A stretch of DNA of 64,000 nt from Rheinheimera sp. UJ63 (GCF_021568285.1 NZ_JAKGTQ010000002.1:806001-870000); one strand, 5' to 3'; positions 10,956 to 21,134 are shown, numbered from the stretch's first letter. Made by a program: numbers and translations. The notes: a model not told the origin generated them from the sequence alone.

Positions 10956-11088
10956 CTTTATCTCCAATTTTTGTTGCTGAGCATGTAAGCTTACAGCAGT
11001 TGATACAACACAGTGATTTTACACCCGGCTACTGGTTAATTAAAACCTTAATTTTTATGTAAATTTATTACGAAACTTGGAGTTTTTT

Positions 11089-11898
11089 GTGCGCACAGCT
11101 TTTTACGTTTCAGATGGCACCGCCATCACCGCAGAAGTGTTTGGACATGCACTGTTAACGATGTTTCCGGCCGAATTTGCTCACGTGACCATCCCTTTTG
11201 TTGAAAATCCGGAGCTCGCGTTGCAGGTCAAAAATCGAATAAATGACTGTTATAAAACAACAGGATTAAAGCCGCTGGTATTTCACACCTTTGTGGATGA
11301 AGGTTTAAGGCAGTTAATAAGCGACAGTGACGGGGTCTGTTATGACTTTCTAAATACACTCGTTGAGCCTGTGCAAAAAGAGTTGGGTATGGCACCGGTG
11401 CCGAAAACTCACCGGACGCATAGCATGCACGAAAAAACCTACGATTTTCGGATTGATGCTGTCAATTACGCATTGGCCAATGACGATGGTGCCAATATGA
11501 AAAACTTTAGCCATGCCGACATTATTTTGGTCGGGGTAAGTCGCTCGGGTAAAACCCCAACCAGCCTGTATTTAGCCTTGCAATACGGCATTAAAGCGGC
11601 AAATTACCCCTTTGTCGAAGAAGACATGGCGAAATTGCGCTTACCTGCAGAGTTAGCGGCACATAAAGCCAAATTGTTTGGCCTGACCATCACGGCCGAA
11701 CGGCTTAGTCAAATTCGACAACAGCGCCGACCTAACTCACGTTATGCTTCGGTACACCAATGTGCGTTGGAATTAAAAGAAGTAGAGCAGTTATACCAGC
11801 GAGAGCAGATCCCCTTTATCAATTCCACTCAGCTTTCGATTGAAGAGATCTCAGCAAAGATTATTTCGCGTACCGGCTTAAAACGGCAGAAATATTAG
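11089..11898 (+). CDS. ppsR: PEP synthase regulatory protein (kinase and pyrophosphorylase)
   Basis: This DUF299-family protein (269 residues) inactivates PEP synthase by ADP-dependent phosphorylation of its threonine next to the catalytic histidine, and reactivates it by Pi-dependent dephosphorylation. The P-loop GVSRSGKTPTS is near residue 150. The conserved N-terminal YVSDGTAITAE and the C-terminal RPNSRYASVHQC and INSTQLSIEEI segments match E. coli PpsR. The start is GTG at 11089 with GGAG six bases upstream; a TTG at 11077 would place the Shine-Dalgarno inside the gene. It is divergent from its target ppsA, so both can share the 133-base intergenic control region. Confidence 0.94.
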   Translation: MRTAFYVSDGTAITAEVFGHALLTMFPAEFAHVTIPFVENPELALQVKNRINDCYKTTGLKPLVFHTFVDEGLRQLISDSDGVCYDFLNTLVEPVQKELGMAPVPKTHRTHSMHEKTYDFRIDAVNYALANDDGANMKNFSHADIILVGVSRSGKTPTSLYLALQYGIKAANYPFVEEDMAKLRLPAELAAHKAKLFGLTITAERLSQIRQQRRPNSRYASVHQCALELKEVEQLYQREQIPFINSTQLSIEEISAKIISRTGLKRQKY

Positions 11899-11974
11899 TT
11901 TAGCGAAGCATTACAGACTAAGCCTAACCGCGTTTGGGCGCTTTTAACCACGCTAACACGTATCGCGTACCAAT

Positions 11975-12012
11975 AAAAAAGCCTTAAATCGCTATGCAAT
12001 TTAAGGCTTTTC
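11975..12012. terminator. Bidirectional terminator after ppsR
   Basis: An 11-base inverted repeat (aagccttaaat / atttaaggctt) with T-runs on both strands lies between ppsR and the convergent DAHP synthase gene. Confidence 0.82.
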
Positions 12013-12066
12013 GCCTGCGTTAACGTGCAACCTAGCTCAGGCGCTAGCGCAGCCTAGCAATCAAGG

Positions 12067-13416
12067 TTATTTACGCGCCGAGCTGAGCGTATCAGCAATC
12101 AAAAAGGCTAATTCCAATACTTGATCAGCATTTAAACGCGGATCACATTGCGTGAAATAACGCTTAGACAGATCGTTTTCACTTAAACCATAAGCGCCAC
12201 CCGTACATTCCGTCACATGCTCACCGGTCATTTCTAGGTGAATACCCCCGGCATGCGTGCCTTCGGCTTTGTGCACAGCAAAGAAATTGCGAATTTCTTT
12301 TAAGATCGCTTCAAAGTCACGGGTTTTATAATCGTTGCTGGCTTTAACCGTATTGCCATGCATCGGATCGGAACTCCAGACCACCTTACGACCTTCTTGT
12401 TTCACGCGTCGCACCAAAGCGGGCAGTTTATCGGCTAACTTATCAGCACCCATCCGGGTAATTAACGTTAAACGACCGGCGTTATTTTCTGGGTTTAACG
12501 CATCAATCAGACGAATTAAATCGTCCTCTTGCATACCAGGACCAATTTTCACGCCGACCGGGTTATGAATACCTTTGAAAAAGGCTAAATGGGCATGATC
12601 GAGTTGCCGTGTCCGTTCACCAATCCACACCATATGCGCTGAGCAGTCATACCACTTACCCGTTAAGGTATCGCGGCGTGTTAAGGCTTCTTCGTAATTC
12701 AGTAATAACGCTTCATGCGAAGTGTATAACTGAGTTTCCCGAATCGACGGTGAATTTTGCGCAGTAATGCCACAGGTTTCCATAAAACGCAGCGCTTCTT
12801 GGATGCGAGTAGCGACACTTTGGTAGCGCTCTTTTAGCGGATTAGATTCAACAAACCCCATATTCCAACGACTAACCTGATGCAGGTCCGCTAAGCCACC
12901 TTGGGCAAAAGCGCGCAGCAAATTAAGCGTTGCCGCAGAATGGTGATAAGCGGTGATTAAGCGGTTGGGATCTGGCTGGCGCGCTTGCTCGGTAAATTCA
13001 AAACTGTTGACGATATCACCGCGATAACTCGGTAAGGAAATGCCATTAATGGTTTCCAAGTCACTGGAACGAGGTTTGGCATACTGACCCGCCATCCGCG
13101 CAACCTTGACCACCGGCAAACCACCAGCAAAGGTTAATACCACTGCCATTTGCAGTAATACTTTAAACGTATCGCGAATTTTGGGCGCATTAAAGTCATT
13201 AAAACTTTCGGCGCAGTCGCCACCTTGCAGTAAAAAGCCATTACCCTCGGCCACTTGGCCGAGTTGGCTATACAAATCCCGCGTTTCTTGTGCAAACACT
13301 AACGGTGGGTACTTGTGTAATTGTTGCTCTACTTGCTGCAGTAGTTGCTGATCCTGATAAGTCGGTTGCTGTTGGATCGGCAGTTGTCGCCAGCTTTGTG
13401 GCGTCCAGGTGGTCAC
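12067..13416 (-). CDS. 3-deoxy-7-phosphoheptulonate (DAHP) synthase, class II
   Basis: The 449-residue enzyme condenses PEP and erythrose 4-phosphate, the entry step of aromatic amino-acid synthesis. It is the plant/Mycobacterium-like class II type, not the E. coli AroFGH type. Markers are [12 protein letters not shown] near residue 80, [27 protein letters not shown] [28 protein letters not shown] and [10 protein letters not shown], then [15 protein letters not shown] near the end. Together these contain the metal ligands (Cys, His, Glu, Asp). Translation starts at GTG 13416 with AGGA nine bases upstream. It is a monocistronic gene sharing a terminator with ppsR. No leader peptide for attenuation is evident. 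Confidence 0.93.
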   Translation of the reverse strand: MTTWTPQSWRQLPIQQQPTYQDQQLLQQVEQQLHKYPPLVFAQETRDLYSQLGQVAEGNGFLLQGGDCAESFNDFNAPKIRDTFKVLLQMAVVLTFAGGLPVVKVARMAGQYAKPRSSDLETINGISLPSYRGDIVNSFEFTEQARQPDPNRLITAYHHSAATLNLLRAFAQGGLADLHQVSRWNMGFVESNPLKERYQSVATRIQEALRFMETCGITAQNSPSIRETQLYTSHEALLLNYEEALTRRDTLTGKWYDCSAHMVWIGERTRQLDHAHLAFFKGIHNPVGVKIGPGMQEDDLIRLIDALNPENNAGRLTLITRMGADKLADKLPALVRRVKQEGRKVVWSSDPMHGNTVKASNDYKTRDFEAILKEIRNFFAVHKAEGTHAGGIHLEMTGEHVTECTGGAYGLSENDLSKRYFTQCDPRLNADQVLELAFLIADTLSSARK

Positions 13417-13548
13417 AATGATATTCCTGTAGATAGATTAAACACCCTGCAAAGTTATAGACTTCTGGACGTAAATTCAATCATAAAAACAGACTTTTTC
13501 AGCTGTCGACACGCTAGCTGCTGCATTTACGTACAAGCAGCTAGTCAG

Positions 13549-14025
13549 TTAAGCCGTTTGCTCACGTTGTAAGCTTTGCACTAATTGCTCACAACCGTCT
13601 TCAATCAACTGATAAACCAACTCAAAGCCTTTTTGACCGCCGTAGTAAGGATCAGGTACTTCTGGCCACTTCTTGAAATCGGGATGGTAAGACATAAACA
13701 AGGCTAATTTATGTTGTAACTCTTCGGGGCAACGCTGTTTTAGCGAGTGCAGATTGTCGTTATCCATGGCCAAGATCAGATCGTAATCGCTAAAGTCAGT
13801 GCTTTTTACTGGCCGCGAACGGATCCCTTTGAAATCATAGCCCGATAAGGCCGCTACTTTCACCGAGCGCGGATCCGGCGGATTACCCGAATGGCTGGCG
13901 CTAGTGCCTGCAGATTCCACTTCAATCGCTAATCCCGCCGCATTAAGCTTGTGTCTGAAGATGGCATGAGCCGTTGGAGAGCGGCAAATGTTGCCTAAAC
14001 ATACAAATAACACTTTCTTTGTCAT
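13549..14025 (-). CDS. Low-molecular-weight protein-tyrosine phosphatase
   Basis: The 158-residue cytosolic phosphatase has the P-loop VCLGNICRSPT with nucleophile C9 and R15, and the general-acid aspartate in VPDPYYGG near residue 127. The fold and length match the eukaryotic-like LMW-PTP (YfkJ/Acp1 type) rather than the Wzb type tied to capsule kinases, and no tyrosine kinase or exopolysaccharide gene is nearby. The physiological substrate is unknown. It starts 65 bases from the divergent LuxR-type gene. Confidence 0.9.
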   Translation of the reverse strand: MTKKVLFVCLGNICRSPTAHAIFRHKLNAAGLAIEVESAGTSASHSGNPPDPRSVKVAALSGYDFKGIRSRPVKSTDFSDYDLILAMDNDNLHSLKQRCPEELQHKLALFMSYHPDFKKWPEVPDPYYGGQKGFELVYQLIEDGCEQLVQSLQREQTA

Positions 14026-14090
14026 ACTTTGCTTTTCAAAATAAGGTCTGTCGTTATATAGTTACCTTAATTGTGTAAAAGGTAAAGATT

Positions 14091-14726
14091 ATGGAAAGGT
14101 TTTCACGTCTTGTGCTGCTAACAGACGAGACCACACCGCTGAGTACTTACCGTCATGCCAAAACAGTGGGCATTGACGTAGAGCAATGCTCGGTCAATGC
14201 CTTTAACCAATTACATCACTACAAGGGTATTTTAGCTGGCTACCAGTTCAGCTCGGATACGACCGCTAAAAAAGGTTTCTCTGCGCGTTTGCTGAGTATT
14301 AGCCGCCAAGTCCCGCTTTTTGTATTTCATGCTGAACGGCAACTGGTCGACCCTAACCGAGCTATTTTTGCCGGCTTACGCGGTGTTATCTACAGCGATG
14401 AACAAGCCGAGATGATCAAACGCGCGCTGCAAAGCATGATGGCAGGCCAGCTTTATTATGCCCGCAACGTCATGTCTGATGCCTTAGATGCCCTGTTTCA
14501 ACTGCGTGAACAATCTAATCGACGCATTAAATTACCTGCGTTGCTGACAGAGCAAGAGCAACGGGTCAGCCGTTTGATCGCCGAAGGTGCGCGTAATAAA
14601 GAAATCGCTGAACAGCTCCAAATCAGTGCTAACACCGTAAAGGTACATGTGTCGGCTATTTTTAAGAAGACACACAGTCGTAATCGCACAGAATTAGTGC
14701 GTTGGTTACAGGAGCCGCATGAGTAA
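14091..14726 (+). CDS. LuxR/FixJ-type transcriptional regulator
   Basis: The 211-residue protein has a C-terminal LuxR-type helix-turn-helix (about residues 150-205: LTEQEQRVSRLIAEGARNKE, then ANTVKVHVSAIFKK). The N-terminal part is receiver-sized and has the secondary-structure rhythm of a response regulator, but I do not see the usual acidic pocket with a phospho-accepting aspartate, which recalls CsgD-like regulators that work without classical phosphorylation. No histidine kinase is adjacent. It precedes the MoxR-DUF58-TgpA operon by 55 bases in the same direction, so it may regulate or be co-transcribed with it. That link is inferred from position only. Confidence 0.82.
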   Translation: MERFSRLVLLTDETTPLSTYRHAKTVGIDVEQCSVNAFNQLHHYKGILAGYQFSSDTTAKKGFSARLLSISRQVPLFVFHAERQLVDPNRAIFAGLRGVIYSDEQAEMIKRALQSMMAGQLYYARNVMSDALDALFQLREQSNRRIKLPALLTEQEQRVSRLIAEGARNKEIAEQLQISANTVKVHVSAIFKKTHSRNRTELVRWLQEPHE

Positions 14727-14781
14727 CCCCCTGCTGCACTGCTAGCCTTTCTTTGCATAAACCCATCTTGCCGGAGGTCAC

Positions 14782-15690
14782 TTGCTCGCTGAACTACATC
14801 GGGTAGAACAAAACCTGAACCGGGTTATTCTAGGTAAAGCCACACAAATCAGATTAGCCTTATGTTGCCTGTTAGCCGAAGGGCATTTATTGCTCGAAGA
14901 CTTACCCGGTATGGGCAAAACCACCCTAGCCCATGCCTTAGCGAATGCCGCCGGTTTAAGTTACAAGCGGGTGCAGTTTACCAATGACTTATTACCCGGC
15001 GATTTACTTGGTATCAATATTTATGATACCCGGTCAGCACAATTTTACTTTCAAGCGGGCCCGGTATTTAGCCAGGTGTTACTGGCCGACGAAATTAATC
15101 GCGCCAGCCCAAAAACCCAAAGTGCTTTACTCGAAGCCATGGAAGAGCGCCAAGTCTCGATAGACGGCGAAACGCGGCCTTTACCGAGTCCTTTCTTTGT
15201 TATCGCCACGCAAAACCCGCTGTTTCATGCCGGGACCAGTGCCTTACCCGAGTCGCAACTCGATCGGTTTTTGTTTCGGATCTCTTTAGGTTTTCCAGAT
15301 AAAGCCGCTGAAAAACAGCTATTACAAGATGAATCGGCAGGCTCACGTTTGCAATTATTAACCGAGCCATTAAGCCCCGAGCAGTTGCGGCACTTGCAAT
15401 TACAGGTGCCCAAGGTTGCGATTAACGATCCGGTACTTGATTACATTTTAGCGTTGGTGCATGCCAGTCGGCATAGTAAAGAGTTTTTACCCTTATCACC
15501 GCGTGCCGCTAAGGCGATTGTCCGCGCCGCTAAAGCAATGGCATTTGTGCAAGGCCGCAGTTTTGTTACCGCGGATGATGTCCAGCAGATCTTCCCTTAT
15601 ATTGCAGAGCATCGGCTCAATCCACAAAGCCTTGCCGGCGAACACCCGTTAAGCCAGCTCTTAATACAGCGCACGCCCTGTCAGTTATGA
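14782..15690 (+). CDS. MoxR-family AAA+ ATPase
   Basis: This 302-residue chaperone-like ATPase has Walker A LPGMGKTT at about 40-47, Walker B LLADEINRASPKTQSALLEA near 100, sensor 1 VIATQNP and the C-terminal lid. MoxR proteins act with DUF58 (VWA-like) partners on maturation of cell-envelope or metallo-enzyme complexes. Translation appears to start at a TTG (14782) with GGAGG four bases before it; no ATG or GTG start gives a complete N-terminus. The stop overlaps the next gene by four bases (ATGA), so the pair is translationally coupled. Confidence 0.9.
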   Translation: MLAELHRVEQNLNRVILGKATQIRLALCCLLAEGHLLLEDLPGMGKTTLAHALANAAGLSYKRVQFTNDLLPGDLLGINIYDTRSAQFYFQAGPVFSQVLLADEINRASPKTQSALLEAMEERQVSIDGETRPLPSPFFVIATQNPLFHAGTSALPESQLDRFLFRISLGFPDKAAEKQLLQDESAGSRLQLLTEPLSPEQLRHLQLQVPKVAINDPVLDYILALVHASRHSKEFLPLSPRAAKAIVRAAKAMAFVQGRSFVTADDVQQIFPYIAEHRLNPQSLAGEHPLSQLLIQRTPCQL

Positions 15691-16640
15691 TGTTTAAAGC
15701 CAGTAAAGATTGGTTTAAACGTAAATTTGCAGCTTGGTTGGCCAAGCGCCAGCCTGCAGCAACACAGGTTGAACTGACACAAAGTGTCATTTACATTCTG
15801 CCCAGTCGTTTTGGTTGGTGGTTTGTGTTTTTGATCGCCTTACTGTATCTGATGGGGACTAATTATCAAAACAACCTGATCCTATTGCTCAGTTTTATGT
15901 TGCTTAGCCTATTAATGGTGACGATGTTACTGGCATTTTTAAATATGCATCAGCTAAAACTGAGCGTAAAACAAGATGCGCGCTGTTTTGCGCCAGAGCG
16001 CGCTCAGTTACCACTCGGGCTGAGCAGTAAAAGCTGCCAGATGTTGCATATTGGCTTGCGCGGTCAACGACAACGGCAATTAGTTGAATCCTTGAGCCAG
16101 CAACAGCGCTTTGCATTAGTATTACCCACACTGAGTCGGGGTTATTATCCACTCCCGCGTTTAGAGCTCAGTAGCACCTTTCCGCTGGGCTTATTTCGCT
16201 GCTGGAGCTATCCGGCGCTGACCAGTGCTATTTGGGTTTATCCAGAAGCCATCGAACAACTACACGCCAATACCGAGCGGCTCGCCGAGCAAGCGAGTAA
16301 GCAAACCACACCCCATGCCTTACTAGAGCCCGACGACGTCAAAAGCTATCAAGCAGGTGACAGCCCCAAACGCATTTTGTGGCGTAAGCTTGCCAGCGCG
16401 CCCGAGCAACCGGTGGTACGAAGTTACGGTGGTGAAGCCAGCCCATTACCGCATTGGATCAAGATCCCGGCATTGCAAGGTGCAGCGCTGGAATCGGTTT
16501 TAAGCCATGCCTGCTTTCAATTACTAGCGTTAGAACAACAAGGCCATAGTTATGGCTTGCAAACACAAAGTGTCACTTTAGCCCCGGCAAAAGGTGCACT
16601 GCACCTAGAGCGCTGCCTGCAGGAGTTGGCCTTATGCTGA
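15687..16640 (+). CDS. DUF58-domain membrane protein
   Basis: The 317-residue protein has two adjacent N-terminal membrane helices (about residues 43-80: WWFVFLIALLYLMG and LLLSFMLLSLLMVTMLL) and a cytosolic DUF58 domain with the family motif around EPDDVKSYQAGDSPKRILW near residue 213. DUF58 proteins have a von Willebrand A-like region and are encoded next to MoxR ATPases. The exact biochemical role is not established. It overlaps the moxR gene by four bases and the transglutaminase gene by seven, so the three are one operon. Confidence 0.87.
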   Translation: MMFKASKDWFKRKFAAWLAKRQPAATQVELTQSVIYILPSRFGWWFVFLIALLYLMGTNYQNNLILLLSFMLLSLLMVTMLLAFLNMHQLKLSVKQDARCFAPERAQLPLGLSSKSCQMLHIGLRGQRQRQLVESLSQQQRFALVLPTLSRGYYPLPRLELSSTFPLGLFRCWSYPALTSAIWVYPEAIEQLHANTERLAEQASKQTTPHALLEPDDVKSYQAGDSPKRILWRKLASAPEQPVVRSYGGEASPLPHWIKIPALQGAALESVLSHACFQLLALEQQGHSYGLQTQSVTLAPAKGALHLERCLQELALC

Positions 16641-18595
16641 TGGCGAACCTGGCCTTACCCCGCTACTGGGCAGTTTATGGCCTGTTATTACAAGTGCTGT
16701 TATTTTTGCTCTATCAACCGGCTTTAAGTATTGCCAGTAGCCTGCTATTTGCTTTACTGCTGACCTTTCAGGCTTGGCGGCTTTATCAAAACAAACCGGC
16801 ACTGAGTAATCGACAAATTAACACGTTGTTAGCTCCGCTGTTATTATTGATGCTGCTACAGGTGCGGCAATTAGGCGTGCTTAATTTAATGCTGCATATT
16901 TTACTGCTCGCCGCAGTAGCCCGCAGTTTAACGGTGCAACAACGCGGCCAAGGCTTGCAATTGTTATGGGTGCATTACTTTGCTATTGCCTGCTGTTTTA
17001 TTTTTTACCAGCAAATGAGCATGGCGATCCTGATTTTTGCGCTGGCGCTGTTAAACCTGTATTTACAGTATCGCTTATTTGCCCCGGCTGAATCGACGCT
17101 GCAGCCTAAACGCTTACTCAGTATTTTTGCGCTGAGCTTTCCGCTGTGGTTAGGCATGTTTTTATTATTTCCACGCCTGCCGCCCTTATGGCAATTACCC
17201 AATCAAAATATGGCAAGCACCGGTTTAGGCGATGAACTCGACCCCGGCAGTATTGAAAAGCTAGTGCAAAGCGACGCCTTGGCTTTTCGAGTAAGCTTTT
17301 TAAATGAACGGCCAGATAAAGCGGATTGGTATTGGCGCGCTAAAGTTTACGAAGATTTCGATGGTCGCCGTTGGCAGGTCAACGCACGCTTTAATTCACG
17401 GCAACGCCGAGCTATGGCAACTGAATTACCGGCCTTCTCTGCCAGTGCCCCGTTGGTAAAATATCAAATTTTAGCAGAGAGTAGCTACCAAACCGATCTA
17501 TTTAGTTTAGGTTTACCGGTGAGTTGGCCAGCTAACCTGGTGGCAAAACCGGCCGCCTTAATGGCCAGCCAAACGCCGCTGACGCAACGCATCAGCTACA
17601 GCTTACAAAGCCGTTTACAACCGATCCCCTTAGCCTCACCTGCGGAAAAACAGCTTAATTTGTTACAAGACACCGCGAATCCTCAAGCGCGGGCTTTTGG
17701 TGCAGCCTTAGCCACTCAATTTCCAGCACAACCGGATAAAGTGGTGCAAGCACTCAGTGCGTATTTTCAACAAGAGCCGTTTTTTTACACCTTAACGCCA
17801 CCCCGTCTTGGTCAAAATGCCATCGATCAATTTTTATATGAAACGCGTAGCGGCTTTTGTAGCCATTATGCCTCTGCAACTGCCGTGGTCTTACGTGCCG
17901 CCGGTATTCCTGCCCGCGTAGTAGGCGGTTATCTGGGGGGCAACTGGCAAGAAAATCAGCAATACCTGCAAGTGCGGCAGCGCGATGCTCATGCTTGGGT
18001 TGAATATTTAACCGCAAGCGGCTGGCAACGGTATGATCCCACTGCGGCTATCGCACCTGAACGCATCCTTGAAGGTATTGAACAAACGCTAAGCGACAAT
18101 GAACGCGCCTTACTCAGTGGCTGGCAGGATAATTGGCTGGGTCAACTGGCTTTGCAATGGTCACATCTGGATTACGTGTGGTCGGTATGGGTATTGGGTT
18201 TTAATCAACAAGATCAAGAACAGTTATGGCAACGTTTACGCCGCTGGGAATATTGGTCTGTGCTGCTGTATTCATTAGGTGCCTTATTGTTGTTAGGCGC
18301 CGCAGTTATGCTTCGGCAATGGGTCAGACAACGCGCTGATCACGCTCATCAAGCATGGCGCTGGCTAACGCAAGCACTGGGCACAGCCCCTGCTGCAGGC
18401 TGCACTTTATCTAGCTGGTTAACTACGCTAGCAGAGCAAAATCCGGCGCAACAACAAGCTTTAGAGAGATTAAGAAAATTATATGAGGCTGCGGTATTTA
18501 ATGATGATGCCGCAGCACTGAGGTTACTGCGGCGAGAACTGCGGTTACAGCGCCGCTCGTTACGGCGCTTAGCACGGCAACGTAAATCAGCTTGA
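16634..18595 (+). CDS. TgpA-type membrane transglutaminase-like protein (DUF3488)
   Basis: The 653-residue protein starts with about six membrane helices (roughly residues 1-200, DUF3488), followed by a periplasmic transglutaminase-like core with the triad Cys (SGFCSHYASATAVVLRAAGI, near 409), His (QRDAHAWVEY, near 453) and Asp (YDPTAAI, near 468). A further helix near 550 (SVLLYSLGALLLLGAAVML) precedes an arginine-rich cytosolic tail. It is the homologue of Pseudomonas TgpA, which is essential there. It has AGGAG eight bases before the ATG and overlaps the DUF58 gene by seven bases. It ends convergent with, and overlapping by nine bases, the small gene that follows. Confidence 0.88.
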   Translation: MLMANLALPRYWAVYGLLLQVLLFLLYQPALSIASSLLFALLLTFQAWRLYQNKPALSNRQINTLLAPLLLLMLLQVRQLGVLNLMLHILLLAAVARSLTVQQRGQGLQLLWVHYFAIACCFIFYQQMSMAILIFALALLNLYLQYRLFAPAESTLQPKRLLSIFALSFPLWLGMFLLFPRLPPLWQLPNQNMASTGLGDELDPGSIEKLVQSDALAFRVSFLNERPDKADWYWRAKVYEDFDGRRWQVNARFNSRQRRAMATELPAFSASAPLVKYQILAESSYQTDLFSLGLPVSWPANLVAKPAALMASQTPLTQRISYSLQSRLQPIPLASPAEKQLNLLQDTANPQARAFGAALATQFPAQPDKVVQALSAYFQQEPFFYTLTPPRLGQNAIDQFLYETRSGFCSHYASATAVVLRAAGIPARVVGGYLGGNWQENQQYLQVRQRDAHAWVEYLTASGWQRYDPTAAIAPERILEGIEQTLSDNERALLSGWQDNWLGQLALQWSHLDYVWSVWVLGFNQQDQEQLWQRLRRWEYWSVLLYSLGALLLLGAAVMLRQWVRQRADHAHQAWRWLTQALGTAPAAGCTLSSWLTTLAEQNPAQQQALERLRKLYEAAVFNDDAAALRLLRRELRLQRRSLRRLARQRKSA

Positions 18596-18832
18596 TTCAG
18601 AGGTGCCGAGAATACGTAATGCCGTTTGTAATTGTTCGGCACAATGTATTCCTAAGTCGGTGAGATAGCCGCCATCAGGTTGATTAATCAACCCCTTGCT
18701 ATACAAGCGGCTGATGGCGGCCAGCATTTGTGGCTCCGCCATCTTATGCGCTTTGATACCTGAATTGACACTGTCGAGATTAAACATCGCTAAAACACGG
18801 ATTTCATCAATTAATTCAGCGCTAAACTGCAT
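18587..18832 (-). CDS. TIGR02647-family small protein
   Basis: The 81-residue protein reads as a small helix-turn-helix-like domain: MQFSAELIDEIRVLAMFNL, then RLYSKGLINQPDGGYLTDLG. This matches the TIGR02647 family of conserved gammaproteobacterial proteins of unknown function. The YLTDLG motif and wing-like region suggest a winged-helix fold, but DNA binding is not shown. Its 3' end overlaps the tgpA stop by nine bases on the opposite strand, which is unusual but supported by the strong protein similarity on both strands. Confidence 0.78.
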   Translation of the reverse strand: MQFSAELIDEIRVLAMFNLDSVNSGIKAHKMAEPQMLAAISRLYSKGLINQPDGGYLTDLGIHCAEQLQTALRILGTSESS

Positions 18833-18921
18833 AGTTACATCCTTATTGTTGTTTTATACACCTTAGACTGTCAGCCAAAAAATGCAAGGTAACAATGCGC
18901 TAATCTCGACGTCGTCAGGTT

Positions 18922-20052
18922 TTAATGTAATAACTGCCGTAAGGCATGTAAGCACAATGCGATATTTTCTCGACGCGCCCCAAACCCCATTAAACCAATA
19001 CGCCAGGCTTTACCCGCTAATTCGCCAAGACCGGCCCCTATTTCTAAGTTAAATTCGTTTAATAGCGTGGCGCGGACCTTCGCATCATCGATACCTTGCG
19101 GAATATAAATGGCATTCAGTTGCGGCAACCGATACGGTTCGTCTACCACAAATGCGATACCTAACTGCTCTAAACCCGCCCGTAGTTCTTGATGCATGGC
19201 CTGATGGCGTGCCCAAGCATTTTCTAGACCTTCTGCCGCTAACAGGCGCAGTGATTCATGTAAGGCATACAACGCATTCACCGGAGCCGTATGATGGTAA
19301 GCGCGTTTAGCGCCGCCACTCCAATAAGCCATCACTAAGCTTTGATCTAAAAACCAGCTTTGTACTGGTGTTGTCCTTGCTTTAATTTTTGCTACTGCCG
19401 CCGCTGAAAATGAGATAGGTGAGAGTCCTGGCACACAAGATAAGCATTTTTGACTACCCGAATAAATGGCATCAATGCCCCACTCATCGACCCGTAATTC
19501 AACGCCGCCTAAGGATGTCACCGCATCAACGATGGTTAAACAACCGTATTGCTTGGCCAAAGCACACAGTGTTTTGGCATCACTTAGCGCCCCGGTAGAG
19601 GTTTCAGCATGCACGAAAGCTAAAAAGCGCGCATCCGGATGATCTTTTAGCAGCGCTTCCACCGCAGCCGGTTGCACCGGCTCGCCCCATTTAAAATCAA
19701 CCGTGACCGCAATACCGCCACAACGCTCAACATTTTGGCGCATCCGCTCACCAAAGACACCATTGCGACAAACGATAACCTTGTCACCTGCTTCCACCAA
19801 ATTAACAAAGCAGGCTTCCATACCGGCTGAACCCGGAGCTGAAATGGCCAGCGTCATCTCATTGCGGGTTTGAAACGCATATTGCAATAACTGTTTTAAC
19901 TCATCCATCATGTTGACAAACAACGGATCTAAATGGCCAATAATTGGTTTGGCCTGAGCGGCTAACACCTGAGGAAGCACATCGGAAGGGCCTGGGCCCA
20001 TTAAAATACGCCGTGGTGGATTAAAGGCAGGGATCATCGGTGCAGCAAACAT
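18922..20052 (-). CDS. Class V aminotransferase, alanine-glyoxylate / serine-pyruvate type
   Basis: The 376-residue PLP enzyme has the typical N-terminal MGPGPSDVLPQVL, the SAPGSAGMEACFVNL cofactor-phosphate segment near 70, DAVTSLGG with the aspartate that pairs with the PLP nitrogen, and the Schiff-base lysine in YSGSQKCLSCVPG near 200. The C-terminal IGLMGFGARREN carries the substrate-carboxylate arginine. Family members transfer amino groups between alanine or serine and glyoxylate or pyruvate; the preferred donor here is unknown. AAGGAG lies five bases before ATG 20052. The gene is monocistronic. Confidence 0.9.
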   Translation of the reverse strand: MFAAPMIPAFNPPRRILMGPGPSDVLPQVLAAQAKPIIGHLDPLFVNMMDELKQLLQYAFQTRNEMTLAISAPGSAGMEACFVNLVEAGDKVIVCRNGVFGERMRQNVERCGGIAVTVDFKWGEPVQPAAVEALLKDHPDARFLAFVHAETSTGALSDAKTLCALAKQYGCLTIVDAVTSLGGVELRVDEWGIDAIYSGSQKCLSCVPGLSPISFSAAAVAKIKARTTPVQSWFLDQSLVMAYWSGGAKRAYHHTAPVNALYALHESLRLLAAEGLENAWARHQAMHQELRAGLEQLGIAFVVDEPYRLPQLNAIYIPQGIDDAKVRATLLNEFNLEIGAGLGELAGKAWRIGLMGFGARRENIALCLHALRQLLH

Positions 20053-20097
20053 AACAGCTCCTTAGCAATAAAATAGTCTTTAGCATAACAAGCTAAA

Positions 20098-20130
20098 CAG
20101 AAAAAAAAAGCCCTACAATCGTAGGGCTTG
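20098..20130 (-). terminator. htpX terminator
   Basis: Eight-base arms agccctac / gtagggct are followed on the minus strand by a long T-run (20098-20109), just past the htpX stop. Confidence 0.85.
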
Positions 20131-20136
20131 TTAAGC

Positions 20137-20997
20137 TTAAAATTCGCGGCTGTTACGCAGCGCCGCAATCCGTTTCTCTAAAGGCGGATGGCTTAAAAAC
20201 AATTCTGATTTTGCTTTTTTACCTGAGATCCCAAAGGCCATTAAACTGCCCTCAAGCTGACTTTCATGATTATTCTGTAAACGCTGCAGCGCTTTAATCA
20301 TTTTGTTCGGACCCGAGATCCGAGCCGCTCCGGCATCCGCGCGGTATTCGCGTTGACGCGAGAACCACATCACGATAATGCTAGCCAAGATGCCAAACAC
20401 CATTTCTAACACAATCACGATACCGTAATAAGCAAAGGTACCCATTTGCTGATTGTTATTGCGGATCACCCCAGCAATTAAGCGTGCTAAGAAAATAACA
20501 AAGGTATTCACCACACCTTGGATCAAGGTTAAGGTGACCATGTCACCGTTCGCAATATGCGACACTTCATGTGCCAGTACCGCTTCAACTTCATCTTCAC
20601 TCATACTGCGCATCAGGCCGGTTGAAACCGCAACCAAAGCATTATTACGATTCGCCCCGGTAGCAAAGGCATTCATCTCTGGCGAGTCATAAATGGCCAC
20701 TTCTGGCATACCAATGCCGGCCGCTTTCGCTTGTTTTGCTACCGTGTTAACTAACCAATGTTCAGTGGCATTGCGGGGTTGCGTAATCACTACCGCACCG
20801 GTAGATCGTTTCGCCATCCATTTCGACATTAATAGTGAGATAAAGGAGCCACCAAAACCAAAAATGGCTGCAAACACCAATAAACCACCAATACTGCTAG
20901 GATCAATACCCAACGCACTGAATACCACATTGAGCACAATACTTAACACCAGAATAACGGCTAAGTTTGTTGCTAAGAACAACAAGACTCTTTTCAT
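20137..20997 (-). CDS. htpX: Membrane protease HtpX
   Basis: This 286-residue M48 zinc metalloprotease of the inner membrane degrades misfolded membrane proteins together with FtsH. Two N-terminal helices (about 5-30 and 35-55) lead to the catalytic [14 protein letters not shown] near 140-152, with the HExxH zinc motif, and two further helices follow near 155-215. The third ligand lies in [13 protein letters not shown] near 222. Length and order match E. coli HtpX (293). GAGG lies nine bases before ATG. Heat or Cpx control is known in E. coli but no operator is recognised here. Confidence 0.95.
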   Translation of the reverse strand: MKRVLLFLATNLAVILVLSIVLNVVFSALGIDPSSIGGLLVFAAIFGFGGSFISLLMSKWMAKRSTGAVVITQPRNATEHWLVNTVAKQAKAAGIGMPEVAIYDSPEMNAFATGANRNNALVAVSTGLMRSMSEDEVEAVLAHEVSHIANGDMVTLTLIQGVVNTFVIFLARLIAGVIRNNNQQMGTFAYYGIVIVLEMVFGILASIIVMWFSRQREYRADAGAARISGPNKMIKALQRLQNNHESQLEGSLMAFGISGKKAKSELFLSHPPLEKRIAALRNSREF

Positions 20998-21134
20998 GAT
21001 TTTTTACCTCATAATGATCACTGCCTAGTAATATATGGGCAAAGACCACAAAATCAATTTAAGGTTTAACAAAGTCACAGAAATATTTCACTTTTTCAGG
21101 TAATATTTGCAAAAATGACCTTTCGGACTAGCTT

